Assembly: GCA_050942995.1 (NCBI GenBank)
Contig: JBMNOI010000099.1
Location: 1 to 14,610, forward strand
Reading direction: 5' to 3'
Source of the DNA: JBMNOI01 sp050942995
GTDB lineage: Bacteria; Chloroflexota; Anaerolineae; UBA1429
DNA: 14,610 nt
Shown: piece by piece, positions 7,415 through 14,467 of the stretch
Layout: each line of letters begins with the position of its first letter
How positions within the stretch are numbered: the stretch's first letter is position 1
Notes under the pieces: generated by a model
Seen by the model: the letters and a program-made list of their open reading frames with translations, nothing else
Told to the model about the DNA's origin: nothing
Database searches by the model: none
Position numbers and translations under genes: made by a program

Positions 7415-8722
7415 CTAGCTATTTCGGGTACTGGGCAGCGTCAACGAGAGCAACAGAGCGACGGCGGCAAAGCCCAACGCGGTGGCAAACACTGCCGGAT
7501 AAGACGCCACGCGAATGATCCAACCGCCCAACGTCGGCGCCAGCATGGTCAGCGCTGCGAGCGTGTTGATCATACCGATATAAAGCGGACGCTGAGCTTC
7601 CGGCGCATACTCCAGAACCCAGTTAAAGAAGGGCCAGCCGATGCTGCTCATGTTGATTCCCAGGAAAAAGTAGAGCAACAGGTAGGGATAGAGCGCCGCC
7701 TGCCCCAATGTGCCTGCCATGACGTTGATGCCCAGCGCGATGACGGCCGGCAATCCCGAGATGATCAGGATAGTACGGATATGCGTGCGCGGCCCCCAAC
7801 GATCCTGCACCATGCCCATGAGCAACCCGGAGAAGAGCGAGCCGGCCACCTGCGCCGAGACGAAAAATCCCGTCGCCTCGTAGCTCAGGCCGACATGCTG
7901 GGTGGCATGAAGCACGTAAAAGGCACTGGCGATCGTCACAAAGCCCCCCAGCACCCGCACGATCACCAACCGCAAAAAGGGGCGATCCTGCATCAGGATG
8001 CGCGGCAGCGACATCAGCACGGCCCCCAGGCGCGGTACCGAGTCATCCACCGCCTGCGGTTCCGGCTCGCGGATCATCATCAATGCGATGGTCGAGCCGG
8101 TAAAGAACAACGCCGCGATGACGTACAGGATGGCATAGTTGTTCGGAAAGCGCAGCGGGCTGGCGTCGCCCAGGATATAGCGCACGAACACACCTGCGCC
8201 AATGCCGCCGATGCCACCCAGCACCTGCGCTGTGCCCAGGATGCGCCCGCGTCGACGGGCCGGCAGCGCCCGGGCCACCAGATCGAACCAGGGCACGCTG
8301 ACCACGGCGTCGAACACGAAAAAGATGAATACCGTCGCCATGGTGACGATCATCGTGACTCGGGGCAGGCTCTCGCCCAGCAACCAGATGATCAGCGCCA
8401 GCACCAGCATGAGGGGCCTGCTGATCCAGGCTCCGCTGACGATGATGGGCTTTTTACGGGGCATGCGGGCGACCACGCCGGCTATCACCAGTTGGGGCAA
8501 CAGCCACCCCCCACTGGCCAGGCCGTTGGCCAGCCCCACGGCCAGCTCGTTCCCGCCCAGCGCGGTCACAAAGGAGGGCAACACCACGGTGGCGTTGATA
8601 AAGTTCATGCCCACCATAAAAAGGCCCATGTCGATGGCAAAGGCCAGTGCATTCCAGCGGTGGTGTCGGGCAAACGGATCGGTCGAGGTCTCTGCAGGCG
8701 CAGCAACGCGTTGTTCGGTCAA
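7415..8722 (-). CDS. Major facilitator superfamily transporter
   Basis: A 435-residue polytopic membrane protein with the look of a 12-helix MFS transporter: two six-helix halves joined by a hydrophilic loop near 217-245. The cytoplasmic loop after the second helix is R-M-P-R-K-K-P (87-93), a weak version of the MFS G-x-x-x-D-R-x-G-R-R motif. The loop after helix four (R-A-L-P-A-R-R-R-G-R-I-L-G, 151-163) and V-Q-D-R-W-G-P-R-T at 305-313 are also typical. The frame is open to 8899, but the added residues look non-coding and contain the promoter. I place the start at the TTG at 8722, with AGGAG seven bases upstream. The substrate cannot be told; the nearest genes are a ZIP transporter (convergent) and a zinc-dependent dehydrogenase (same strand, 180 bp upstream). 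Confidence 0.85.
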   Translation of the reverse strand: MTEQRVAAPAETSTDPFARHHRWNALAFAIDMGLFMVGMNFINATVVLPSFVTALGGNELAVGLANGLASGGWLLPQLVIAGVVARMPRKKPIIVSGAWISRPLMLVLALIIWLLGESLPRVTMIVTMATVFIFFVFDAVVSVPWFDLVARALPARRRGRILGTAQVLGGIGGIGAGVFVRYILGDASPLRFPNNYAILYVIAALFFTGSTIALMMIREPEPQAVDDSVPRLGAVLMSLPRILMQDRPFLRLVIVRVLGGFVTIASAFYVLHATQHVGLSYEATGFFVSAQVAGSLFSGLLMGMVQDRWGPRTHIRTILIISGLPAVIALGINVMAGTLGQAALYPYLLLYFFLGINMSSIGWPFFNWVLEYAPEAQRPLYIGMINTLAALTMLAPTLGGWIIRVASYPAVFATALGFAAVALLLSLTLPSTRNS

Positions 8723-8764
8723 GATAATGCTCCTGATGGGTAATGCACACAAGGTGCGTCTGCT

Positions 8765-8793
8765 AATGTACGCCTGAATGTAGAGCGCGTCAA
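8765..8793 (-). promoter_or_regulatory. Sigma70-type promoter of the MFS transporter gene
   Basis: On the minus strand TTGACG (8793-8788) is followed after 17 bases by TACATT (8770-8765). Transcription would begin near 8758, about 36 bases before the TTG start. This supports a separate transcript for the transporter and argues against the longer open frame. Confidence 0.6.
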
Positions 8794-8863
8794 CCTCCCG
8801 AACACGAGGACTATGTGAGGCCGGGTGTCCGTCGAGGTGGCGCGCCCACCAGTCAGTTGGGAC

Positions 8864-8895
8864 GATCCGACGCCGATGATCCGACGGATCATCGG
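8864..8895. repeat. Inverted and direct repeats after the MDR dehydrogenase gene
   Basis: CCGATGATCC (8873-8882) and GGATCATCGG (8886-8895) form a perfect 10-bp stem with a GAC loop. The hairpin begins seven bases after the dehydrogenase stop codon on the minus strand. GATCCGACG also occurs twice in direct orientation (8864-8872 and 8878-8886). There is no T run; a terminator or mRNA-end stabiliser is the simplest reading. Confidence 0.55.
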
Positions 8896-8902
8896 ACATC
8901 GT

Positions 8903-9904
8903 TTACGGGTTGACCATCACTTTGAGCGTATTTCCCGAGATAAAGGCCTCGTACGCCTGGTCGATCTGGCTCAGCGGATAGCTGTGGGTGGCCAGCGCCG
9001 ACGCCTGCAACCGTCCATCCAGAATCATGGCCTGGTTCTCGGCAAACTCGCTTCGCGGGAAGTAGAACGACCGGATCATGGTGATGTCGTTGAGCATCCA
9101 GCGCCCCTTGGGCCGCTCCAGCTCGAGGCGTCCCCAGTGCTCTCCCACATAGCTCACCGTGCCCCCGGGCGCCACCAGATCCAGCGACTGCCAGATGGTG
9201 GCCGGCGATCCCACCGCCTCGAACACCAGATCGACGCCATAGGCGTGCTCGTCGTAGATGCGCTCCTCGAGAGAAACGGCCTGTGGATCGATGGCCACGG
9301 CTCCCAGAGCCTCGGCCCGTTCTCGCCGATAGGCGGAGAATTCCGAGACATAGACCTGCGGCACGCCAAACGCCTTGAGCAGCGCCACGGCGCCGATCCC
9401 GATGGGCCCCGCGCCGATCACCAGGGCGCTCTCTACCTCGGCACAGCGCGCCAGGCGCAAGCCATGCCCTGAGGTGCCCAGCGTATCGAGTAGCAACACG
9501 CCCTCATGAAAAGAGATGCCATCGGCCAGCGGCAGAGCATTCCGGTCGGGCAACAGCATATATTCCGCATAGCCGCCATCGGTCGCCCACCCCAGCAGTC
9601 CGGGGCGATTCTGACACACATTCTCCTTGCCGCGGGCACATAGGGGACAACGACCACAGTACAGCGGAATATAGGCCGCCACGCGCGTTCCCACCGCCGT
9701 CTGGCAACCGTCCCCCGCCTCGACGACGGTGCCCGCTACCTCATGGCCCGGAATGCGCTCGAACCCACCTCTGTAGATCTTGAGGTCCGAGCCACATACG
9801 CCGTTGGCGGCGACGCGTATGAGCAATTCTCCCGGCCCCGGTGTGGGCCGGGGTACATCGACCAGTTCGATTCGACCCTCTCCACGGAAATATGCCGCTT
9901 GCAT
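8903..9904 (-). CDS. Zinc-dependent medium-chain dehydrogenase (alcohol/polyol type)
   Basis: A 333-residue member of the zinc-dependent MDR superfamily, oxidising alcohols, polyols or amino-alcohols with NAD(P). Catalytic zinc residues are C37 (V-C-G-S-D) and H54-E55 (P-G-H-E). The four structural zinc cysteines C83, C86, C89 and C97 are all present in the usual C-G-x-C-x-x-C-x(7)-C arrangement. The nucleotide loop is G164-A-G-P-I-G169. The protein looks most like sorbitol/threonine dehydrogenase relatives, but the substrate is not clear. The frame is open upstream to 10012; the ATG at 9904 is chosen because AAAGGG lies six bases before it and the protein then opens M-Q-A-A-Y-F-R-G, typical for the family. 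It is divergent from the Fe-S aldo/keto reductase gene, suggesting a shared regulatory region and perhaps one pathway. No convincing promoter was found upstream. Confidence 0.92.
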   Translation of the reverse strand: MQAAYFRGEGRIELVDVPRPTPGPGELLIRVAANGVCGSDLKIYRGGFERIPGHEVAGTVVEAGDGCQTAVGTRVAAYIPLYCGRCPLCARGKENVCQNRPGLLGWATDGGYAEYMLLPDRNALPLADGISFHEGVLLLDTLGTSGHGLRLARCAEVESALVIGAGPIGIGAVALLKAFGVPQVYVSEFSAYRRERAEALGAVAIDPQAVSLEERIYDEHAYGVDLVFEAVGSPATIWQSLDLVAPGGTVSYVGEHWGRLELERPKGRWMLNDITMIRSFYFPRSEFAENQAMILDGRLQASALATHSYPLSQIDQAYEAFISGNTLKVMVNP

Positions 9905-10209
9905 CGTATACCCTTTCATCATGTCATGAATGCCCGGTACGCCGCCCGCTTTATCCCGACACGCGTATAGGGCCGCCGCCGAAGTGGCTCTGGTGCTCCG
10001 ACCACCCCTCATGCCATGGCCGGATAACGCGGGAATATGGCCCGGAAATGGGCACAGGGCTCGTCCGGCAGACGGTCAGATGCTGCACGTACCGGCGGAG
10101 CCGCAACAGCGCCCCATTCTATGCGTATATGACAGGAGATGTCAAAGCGAATGTGCGGTACACTGGGAACCTGTTCATCGAGCCGGCAGTTCATACAGGA
10201 GGCCATATG
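9905..10209. other. Divergent intergenic region, MDR dehydrogenase / aldo-keto reductase
   Basis: This 305-bp stretch separates two divergent gene starts. I see no gene in it. It holds TGACA-GGAGA-TGTCA (10130-10144), an inverted repeat that could bind a dimeric regulator, and the short palindrome TCATGTCATGA near the dehydrogenase start (9918-9928). The only plus-strand -10-like element is TACACT at 10159-10164, without a good -35. AGGAGG at 10197-10202 serves the aldo/keto reductase gene. Confidence 0.5.
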
Positions 10210-11256
10210 ATGGAGTACCGTACATTGGGCCGAACCGGGCATCGGGTCAGCGCCCTGGGGCTGGGCACAGAGTATCTCATAGGCGATTATGTCCAGGGCT
10301 CGTTGACCGAAACCATCGATGCCGTGCTCGGTCGTGCAACAGAGGCCGGTATCAACTATGTCGATCTGCTATATATCGAACCCGAATACTGGGAGATGAT
10401 GGGGCCGATCCTGCGCCCCTATCGAGATCGCCTGCTGCTGGCCGCCCACTGGGGAGGCGCCGAGTACGATATACCGACATGTGTGCGCACCTTTGATCAT
10501 ATCCTGCGCCAGGTGGACAACGGTTATGTCGAGATTGCCATGTTCACCATGGTCGACACCCAACTCAAGTGGCGTTGGGCGGTCGAATCTGTAGAGCTCT
10601 TGCAGCGCTATCGTGAGGAGGGCAAGGTAGGCGCCGTTGGGCTCGCCACTCACACCGTTCCCATGGTCCGGCAGGCCGTGGAGAGCGGACTGGTCGACGT
10701 CATCATGTCCCCGGTGAACCTGGCCTCGGCCTACAACGGTAGCGCGGACATTCTCCCCATCTGCCGGGATCACGGCGTGGGACTGGTGGCCATGAAGCCC
10801 TTTGGCGGAGGTTATATATTGCGTAACCGGCCCGACGAAGAGCCGATCACACCGCTCCAGTGCCTGCACTATACCCTCTCACAACCCGTCGACACCACAG
10901 TGCCCGGCGTGCGCAGCCTGCAGCAACTGGAGGCGGCGCTGGAATACCTGCAGGCTACAGATGAGGAAAAGGACTATACCAGAGCACTGGCCCGCGCCCG
11001 CGAATTTATGCAAGGGCAATGCACCTACTGCAATCATTGCCTGCCCTGCCCCTCAGGGATCGATGTCGGCCGCACCATCGCCCTGGTGGACGCGATCTAT
11101 ACACCAAAGGACGAGCTGGTGCCCGAATACGCCGTTCTGCCCGCGCCCGCCTCGGATTGTACCGCCTGTGGCGTCTGCATGGAGCGGTGCCCGTTCGGTG
11201 TCGATGTCATCGAAAAGATGCAAAAGGCCGTCGAGGTGTTCGAATCGACGGCATAG
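10210..11256 (+). CDS. Aldo/keto reductase with C-terminal Fe-S cysteine clusters (COG1453-like)
   Basis: A 348-residue protein with an aldo/keto reductase barrel (about 1-240) and a C-terminal ferredoxin-like region. It opens M-E-Y-R-T-L-G-R-T-G, typical of the superfamily, and has the conserved K-P-F-G-G-G segment at 196-201. The Fe-S region shows C271-x2-C274-x2-C277-x2-C280-P and C317-x2-C320-x2-C323-x3-C327-P, enough for two [4Fe-4S] clusters. The barrel is unusual: D52 is present, but by spacing the usual Tyr is E57 (Y55 and Y60 are nearby), the usual Lys of the next strand is H80 (L-A-A-H-W-G), and no His is found where strand four would carry it (A-M-F-T-M-V, 110-115). Ordinary NADPH-linked reduction is therefore uncertain. 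Two adjacent ATGs exist; 10210 lies seven bases after AGGAGG and is preferred to 10207. The longer frame from 9841 is not credible. Confidence 0.88.
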   Translation: MEYRTLGRTGHRVSALGLGTEYLIGDYVQGSLTETIDAVLGRATEAGINYVDLLYIEPEYWEMMGPILRPYRDRLLLAAHWGGAEYDIPTCVRTFDHILRQVDNGYVEIAMFTMVDTQLKWRWAVESVELLQRYREEGKVGAVGLATHTVPMVRQAVESGLVDVIMSPVNLASAYNGSADILPICRDHGVGLVAMKPFGGGYILRNRPDEEPITPLQCLHYTLSQPVDTTVPGVRSLQQLEAALEYLQATDEEKDYTRALARAREFMQGQCTYCNHCLPCPSGIDVGRTIALVDAIYTPKDELVPEYAVLPAPASDCTACGVCMERCPFGVDVIEKMQKAVEVFESTA

Positions 11257-11283
11257 AGCAAAAACCCCGTACCGCCGATGCAC

Positions 11284-11317
11284 AAAAAACCGGGGATGGC
11301 TATGTGCGCCATCCCCG
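11284..11317 (-). terminator. Intrinsic terminator of the histidine kinase gene
   Basis: On the minus strand a 10-bp stem (11317-11308 with 11300-11291) closes a 7-base loop and is followed by G and six T (11289-11284). This is a strong intrinsic terminator for the minus-strand kinase transcript, although it lies about 210 bp after the stop codon. It may also stop the convergent aldo/keto reductase transcript, whose stop is 27 bp away, but there is no T run on that side. Confidence 0.85.
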
Positions 11318-11525
11318 ATCTGTCCGCGGATCGATTCGGTCGGCGGAATCCCGCTCTTGGGACCGTCGCGCTCAGGAGGGGGAATCGCCTAAAGCCGTCT
11401 CGTGACGCATCGAGCCCGGCATCTATCGCACCGCCCCCGAGGTATGGGGAAACGAGCCGCCGCCCAGACATAGGCAACACCGGGCATGGCGAGCGGGCCC
11501 GGGAACGATGGCCCCCCCTCAACCG
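11318..11525 (-). other. Long 3' untranslated region of the kinase transcript, no gene seen
   Basis: The 208 bp between the kinase stop codon and its terminator contain no credible gene. A foldable element lies at about 11338-11374: outer pairing CGGTC/GACCG encloses GCGG/CCGC. The open frames crossing this region have no recognisable motif. It could be an untranslated tail or an unrecognised small RNA. Confidence 0.35.
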
Positions 11526-13931
11526 CTAGTTCTGGCGCATAGAAGCCACCCGCCGCAATGTGTCCAGCAGTTCGTCCAGGTCGCCCGTTTTAGTCAGATA
11601 GGCGGCAGCCCCGGCATCGTACATCCGCGTCGCCACCTGCGAATCGACGTGCATCGAAAGGCCCACCACCTGCACCTCGGGCACCTGATCGCGAATGCGC
11701 TCGGTGGCCTCGATACCGTCCATATCGGGCATCGTCACATCCATCAGGACGATATCCGGCCGCAGTCGGAGCGCCAGATCCAGTGCCTGTCGCCCGTCGG
11801 CGGCCTGCCCCACCACATCGAATCCGTCCTCATCCTGTAGCATGACCACCAGCCCCTGGCGAATAATATGGTGGTCATCGGCCACCACGACACGGATATC
11901 CGGCAAGTGGGTCAGATATTCTTGGACTTGAGTCTCGATATCCTCCCGACCGTCTATCGTCTGGACCGCATCGGGCACGGCATCTATCACCGGTGACACC
12001 AGCCCCAGAGGCACGTGCAACATGACACGAGTCCCTTTGCCGGCAGCACTTTGCACTTGCATGTAACCTCCCAGATATTCCAGGCGCTCCCGAATGCTGA
12101 ATAGGCCAAAAGAGCCGGGGATCGTCGCCTGCTGCGAGGGGTCGAATCCAACGCCCTCATCCTGTATCGTTAAATGAACTGAATTATCGTCTCGTTCCAG
12201 TTCAAGCATCGCCTCGTTCACTCGGGCATGTTTGACGACGTTAAAGAGCAGCTCCCGCGCCGCATGATAGATAAAGGCGCGGAGACTCTGATCGGGGATA
12301 TCCGTCCCGTCCTCTATCCGACAATGCACTAAAAGGCCGTGATGCTCTTCCATCCATCGACCGAGCCAATCCAGAGCGGCCGGCAAGCCCATATCATAGA
12401 GCACCGGCGGGCTCAGTTCGGCTGTCAGATTCCGCGAGACACGAATTGACTCATCCAGCAGCCGCCCCGCCTCTTCCAGCGGCACGCGTTGTGCGTTATG
12501 CGCTGCCCGCCGAAGGGAGTCGATCTGAAAGCGCGCCGCCACCAATAACTGCTGCAGATGATCGTGTAGCAGTCGCGCCAGGCGCCGGCGTTCCCGCTCC
12601 TCGGCGCCACTCAATTCGACGGTAAGCGCCCGAAGCTGCTCGGTGCGCTCTATCACCCGTTGCTCCAGCGTCTCGTTTACCTCGAGCAGAGCCTTTTCGG
12701 CCTCTCGCTGCCCGGTGATATTCTGAAAGCTCACCACGGCGGCACGAATTTCACCCTGTTCGTCGCGCACCGGCGCCGCATTCGCCGAAAGCCACACAAT
12801 GTGACCGTCGCTTTGGCGGTACATTACCTCTTGTTGAATAATGATCTCTCCCGCCAGAGCTTTGGTCAGGGGGTGCTCTTCCGCGCGATAAGGCGTGCCG
12901 TTGTGGTGCACGGCGCCGTACAGGGTGTACTCCATGGGACCCACAGAGGGAATCGCGTTATGACCCAGAATCTCAACGGCCCGGTCATTGCTCAGGGTAA
13001 TCCGTCCAGAAGGCGCCTCGGCAACGATCAACCCCGAGGGCATCTGCTTCAGCACGGCCTGAAGCAGCGCTTGCTGGCGCTCTAACTCTATCATCCTGCC
13101 CCGTTCCCGCCGATAGAGGTTCACATATCCGGACAGCACACCGAAAAGCAGCACAAATAGCCCGCCCACCGCACTCACGCGGTTGAGGTACCACCAGAAT
13201 CCGTAGAATCGATGATCCAGGAGCCCGGCGATCATGGCAAAGACTATCGTAATCTGCAATAGAGCGACGTAGCCGAAGAGATGATCCGACTCGCTGCGAT
13301 ATCGGCGCGTAGCGACCACGGCGCCCCCGCCGTGCAGCGCGATGAGCAGCATCGAGACGATGTTCAGATTAACGGTAAATGCTCCATCCATGGTCACAAA
13401 GTGAGGAAGAGACGCCTCAAATGTCACACACAGAATCCCAACCAGTACCACGAGGACAAACCAGCCCGCAACGAGCCATGGCCACCGACGAGTCCACCCA
13501 CTGCTCGCCCGTGGCCATGATGAAAGAGCGGCGACCAGCAGGCACACGCCGGTGATCATCCTGGACAAGAGCAAGAGCCATAGCGGCGTGTTGATCTGGG
13601 TGGACGAAATACCCCACACCGTTGGTCCGATCTCGGGCCAGGCCAGCGCATGAATCACAAACAGAATCCCCATAGCGCTCAGGCCCAATCCCAGCCAGAA
13701 GGCTGCGGGCTCATCTTGCACCGGGTACCGCCCCAGGGCGAGGAACGCCACACTGAGAGAGGCGACGGCGACAATCCCCGAAATCAACGGAATAAAGATG
13801 GGCGAGGATCCGATATATGGGCCGTTCCCCCAATATACATAGACCAGCGCAAAACCAATCGCAAAAGCGACGGCAGTCCCGATGATGGTGCGCAATAGAG
13901 GATCATTCCAGGTTCGACGTTCGGTATACAT
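11526..13931 (-). CDS. Membrane hybrid histidine kinase (PAS, HisKA_3, HATPase, receiver)
   Basis: An 801-residue hybrid two-component protein. About eight membrane helices (near 14-34, 43-67, 78-98, 116-138, 151-171, 189-207, 219-238 and 252-275) form a MASE-like sensor without a large periplasmic domain. A PAS domain follows (about 285-408), ending in a PAC-like segment and a coiled coil. The NarX/DesK-type HisKA_3 dimerisation region has the phosphoacceptor H456 in L-L-H-D-H-L-Q-Q. The ATPase domain shows N564 (L-F-N-V-V-K-H-A), D-E-G-V-G-F at 591-596 and G-L-F-S-I-R-E-R at 609-616. A receiver domain (about 679-798) has D685/D686, phosphoacceptor D731 (L-M-D-V-T-M-P) and K781. The receiver resembles NarL-type regulators but has no DNA-binding domain. 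The ATG at 13931 lacks an obvious Shine-Dalgarno, but a stop lies just upstream in frame, so no longer start exists. Confidence 0.93.
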   Translation of the reverse strand: MYTERRTWNDPLLRTIIGTAVAFAIGFALVYVYWGNGPYIGSSPIFIPLISGIVAVASLSVAFLALGRYPVQDEPAAFWLGLGLSAMGILFVIHALAWPEIGPTVWGISSTQINTPLWLLLLSRMITGVCLLVAALSSWPRASSGWTRRWPWLVAGWFVLVVLVGILCVTFEASLPHFVTMDGAFTVNLNIVSMLLIALHGGGAVVATRRYRSESDHLFGYVALLQITIVFAMIAGLLDHRFYGFWWYLNRVSAVGGLFVLLFGVLSGYVNLYRRERGRMIELERQQALLQAVLKQMPSGLIVAEAPSGRITLSNDRAVEILGHNAIPSVGPMEYTLYGAVHHNGTPYRAEEHPLTKALAGEIIIQQEVMYRQSDGHIVWLSANAAPVRDEQGEIRAAVVSFQNITGQREAEKALLEVNETLEQRVIERTEQLRALTVELSGAEERERRRLARLLHDHLQQLLVAARFQIDSLRRAAHNAQRVPLEEAGRLLDESIRVSRNLTAELSPPVLYDMGLPAALDWLGRWMEEHHGLLVHCRIEDGTDIPDQSLRAFIYHAARELLFNVVKHARVNEAMLELERDDNSVHLTIQDEGVGFDPSQQATIPGSFGLFSIRERLEYLGGYMQVQSAAGKGTRVMLHVPLGLVSPVIDAVPDAVQTIDGREDIETQVQEYLTHLPDIRVVVADDHHIIRQGLVVMLQDEDGFDVVGQAADGRQALDLALRLRPDIVLMDVTMPDMDGIEATERIRDQVPEVQVVGLSMHVDSQVATRMYDAGAAAYLTKTGDLDELLDTLRRVASMRQN

Positions 13932-13950
13932 GGGTGGATACTCGATTTAT

Positions 13951-14000
13951 CACAAAACAAAGACGCCACCATGCGACGCTCAGCAGGCAGCATGGTGGCG
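13951..14000 (-). terminator. Terminator-like hairpin in the leader of the kinase gene
   Basis: On the minus strand CGCCACCATGC (14000-13990) pairs perfectly with GCATGGTGGCG (13974-13964) across a 15-base loop and is followed by TCTTTGTTTTGTG. It lies between the promoter at 14030-14058 and the kinase ATG at 13931. An upstream segment ACGCTACC (14018-14011) can pair with GGTGGCGT (13970-13963) in RNA with one G-U pair, overlapping the distal arm, so an alternative fold is possible. Confidence 0.65.
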
Positions 14001-14029
14001 AACAATGGCTGGTAGCGTTATGTAGCCTA

Positions 14030-14058
14030 ATTTTAGCATGATTACGGCCGATTGGCAA
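14030..14058 (-). promoter_or_regulatory. Sigma70-type promoter of the histidine kinase gene
   Basis: On the minus strand TTGCCA (14058-14053) is followed after 17 bases by TAAAAT (14035-14030). Transcription would begin near 14023, giving a leader of about 92 bases that contains the terminator-like hairpin. Confidence 0.6.
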
Positions 14059-14383
14059 TATGCGCACACGGCCCCTTCACCTCCGGGGCTACGTACAAGC
14101 CGCAACCCCTCCCCTTCCGAAGGGACGAACAAATCGTGTACTTTTTGAACCGTTCGCTCCCGGCAGAGGCCCTCGTAAGGAGATACCGGACCGTGCACCG
14201 CCCTGCTCATCCCCGAGGTCTATCGGGCACAGCCGCCCGGCCCTCATGATCGGCGCTCACCTGACGGGATGCCCCTCCGGCTATGAGGATCAATCGTCGA
14301 TACGACTCTTTTCGAATCGTCTGGATTATATGGCATATCGATTACGGGGAGGGGTATTTTGCTCCGCTGTACCCGACAACCAT
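14059..14383. other. Gene-free stretch between kinase and holB-like promoters
   Basis: No credible gene, tRNA or known structured RNA was recognised here on either strand; small open frames are low-complexity and lack motifs. Small foldable elements are GCCCC/GGGGC (14071-14075 with 14085-14089) and CCCTTCCGAAGGG (14113-14125). The latter shares an 11-base palindromic core with the hairpin at 5465-5481. The stretch is rich in short C and G runs, while the part after 14290 becomes A/T-richer toward the promoter. Confidence 0.4.
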
Positions 14384-14412
14384 TTGTACACTCGCCCCAC
14401 TCATGTTACAAT
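14384..14412 (+). promoter_or_regulatory. Strong sigma70-type promoter of the holB-like gene
   Basis: TTGTAC (14384-14389) and TACAAT (14407-14412) are separated by exactly 17 bases. Transcription would begin near 14419, about 49 bases before the ATG at 14468. A second -10-like CATAAT lies at 14429-14434 without a good -35. Confidence 0.68.
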
Positions 14413-14467
14413 ATTCAACACATTATGGCATAATGATCGGTGTAGCTCTGCCTTTGAAGTGTAAAGC

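Noticed and set aside
7400..8743. 447-residue open frame on the plus strand opposite the MFS gene
   Set aside because: Its product is dominated by His, Gln, Asp, Arg and Gly with no hydrophobic core or motif, while the opposite strand encodes a clear membrane transporter with a ribosome binding site and promoter. It is a GC-bias shadow.
8723..8899. N-terminal extension of the MFS frame to an ATG at 8899
   Set aside because: It covers the promoter and a hydrophilic non-conserved segment; the TTG at 8722 has a proper Shine-Dalgarno.
9841..10206. Upstream extension of the aldo/keto reductase frame
   Set aside because: The added residues overlap the divergent dehydrogenase start and show no homology-like pattern; AGGAGG sits directly before the ATGs at 10207/10210.
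11097..11522. 141-residue minus-strand frame spanning the aldo/keto reductase end and the intergenic region
   Set aside because: It runs opposite the Fe-S cysteine region, crosses the strong minus-strand terminator at 11284-11317 and has no recognisable motif.
13784..14005. 73-codon minus-strand frame starting in the kinase leader, considered as a leader peptide
   Set aside because: It overlaps the kinase start by about 150 bp in another frame, begins inside the hairpin region without a ribosome binding site and has no run of regulatory codons.
14059..14383. Signal recognition particle RNA, RNase P RNA, 6S RNA or a common riboswitch
   Set aside because: I looked on both strands for their conserved core sequences and did not find them; only short generic hairpins are visible.
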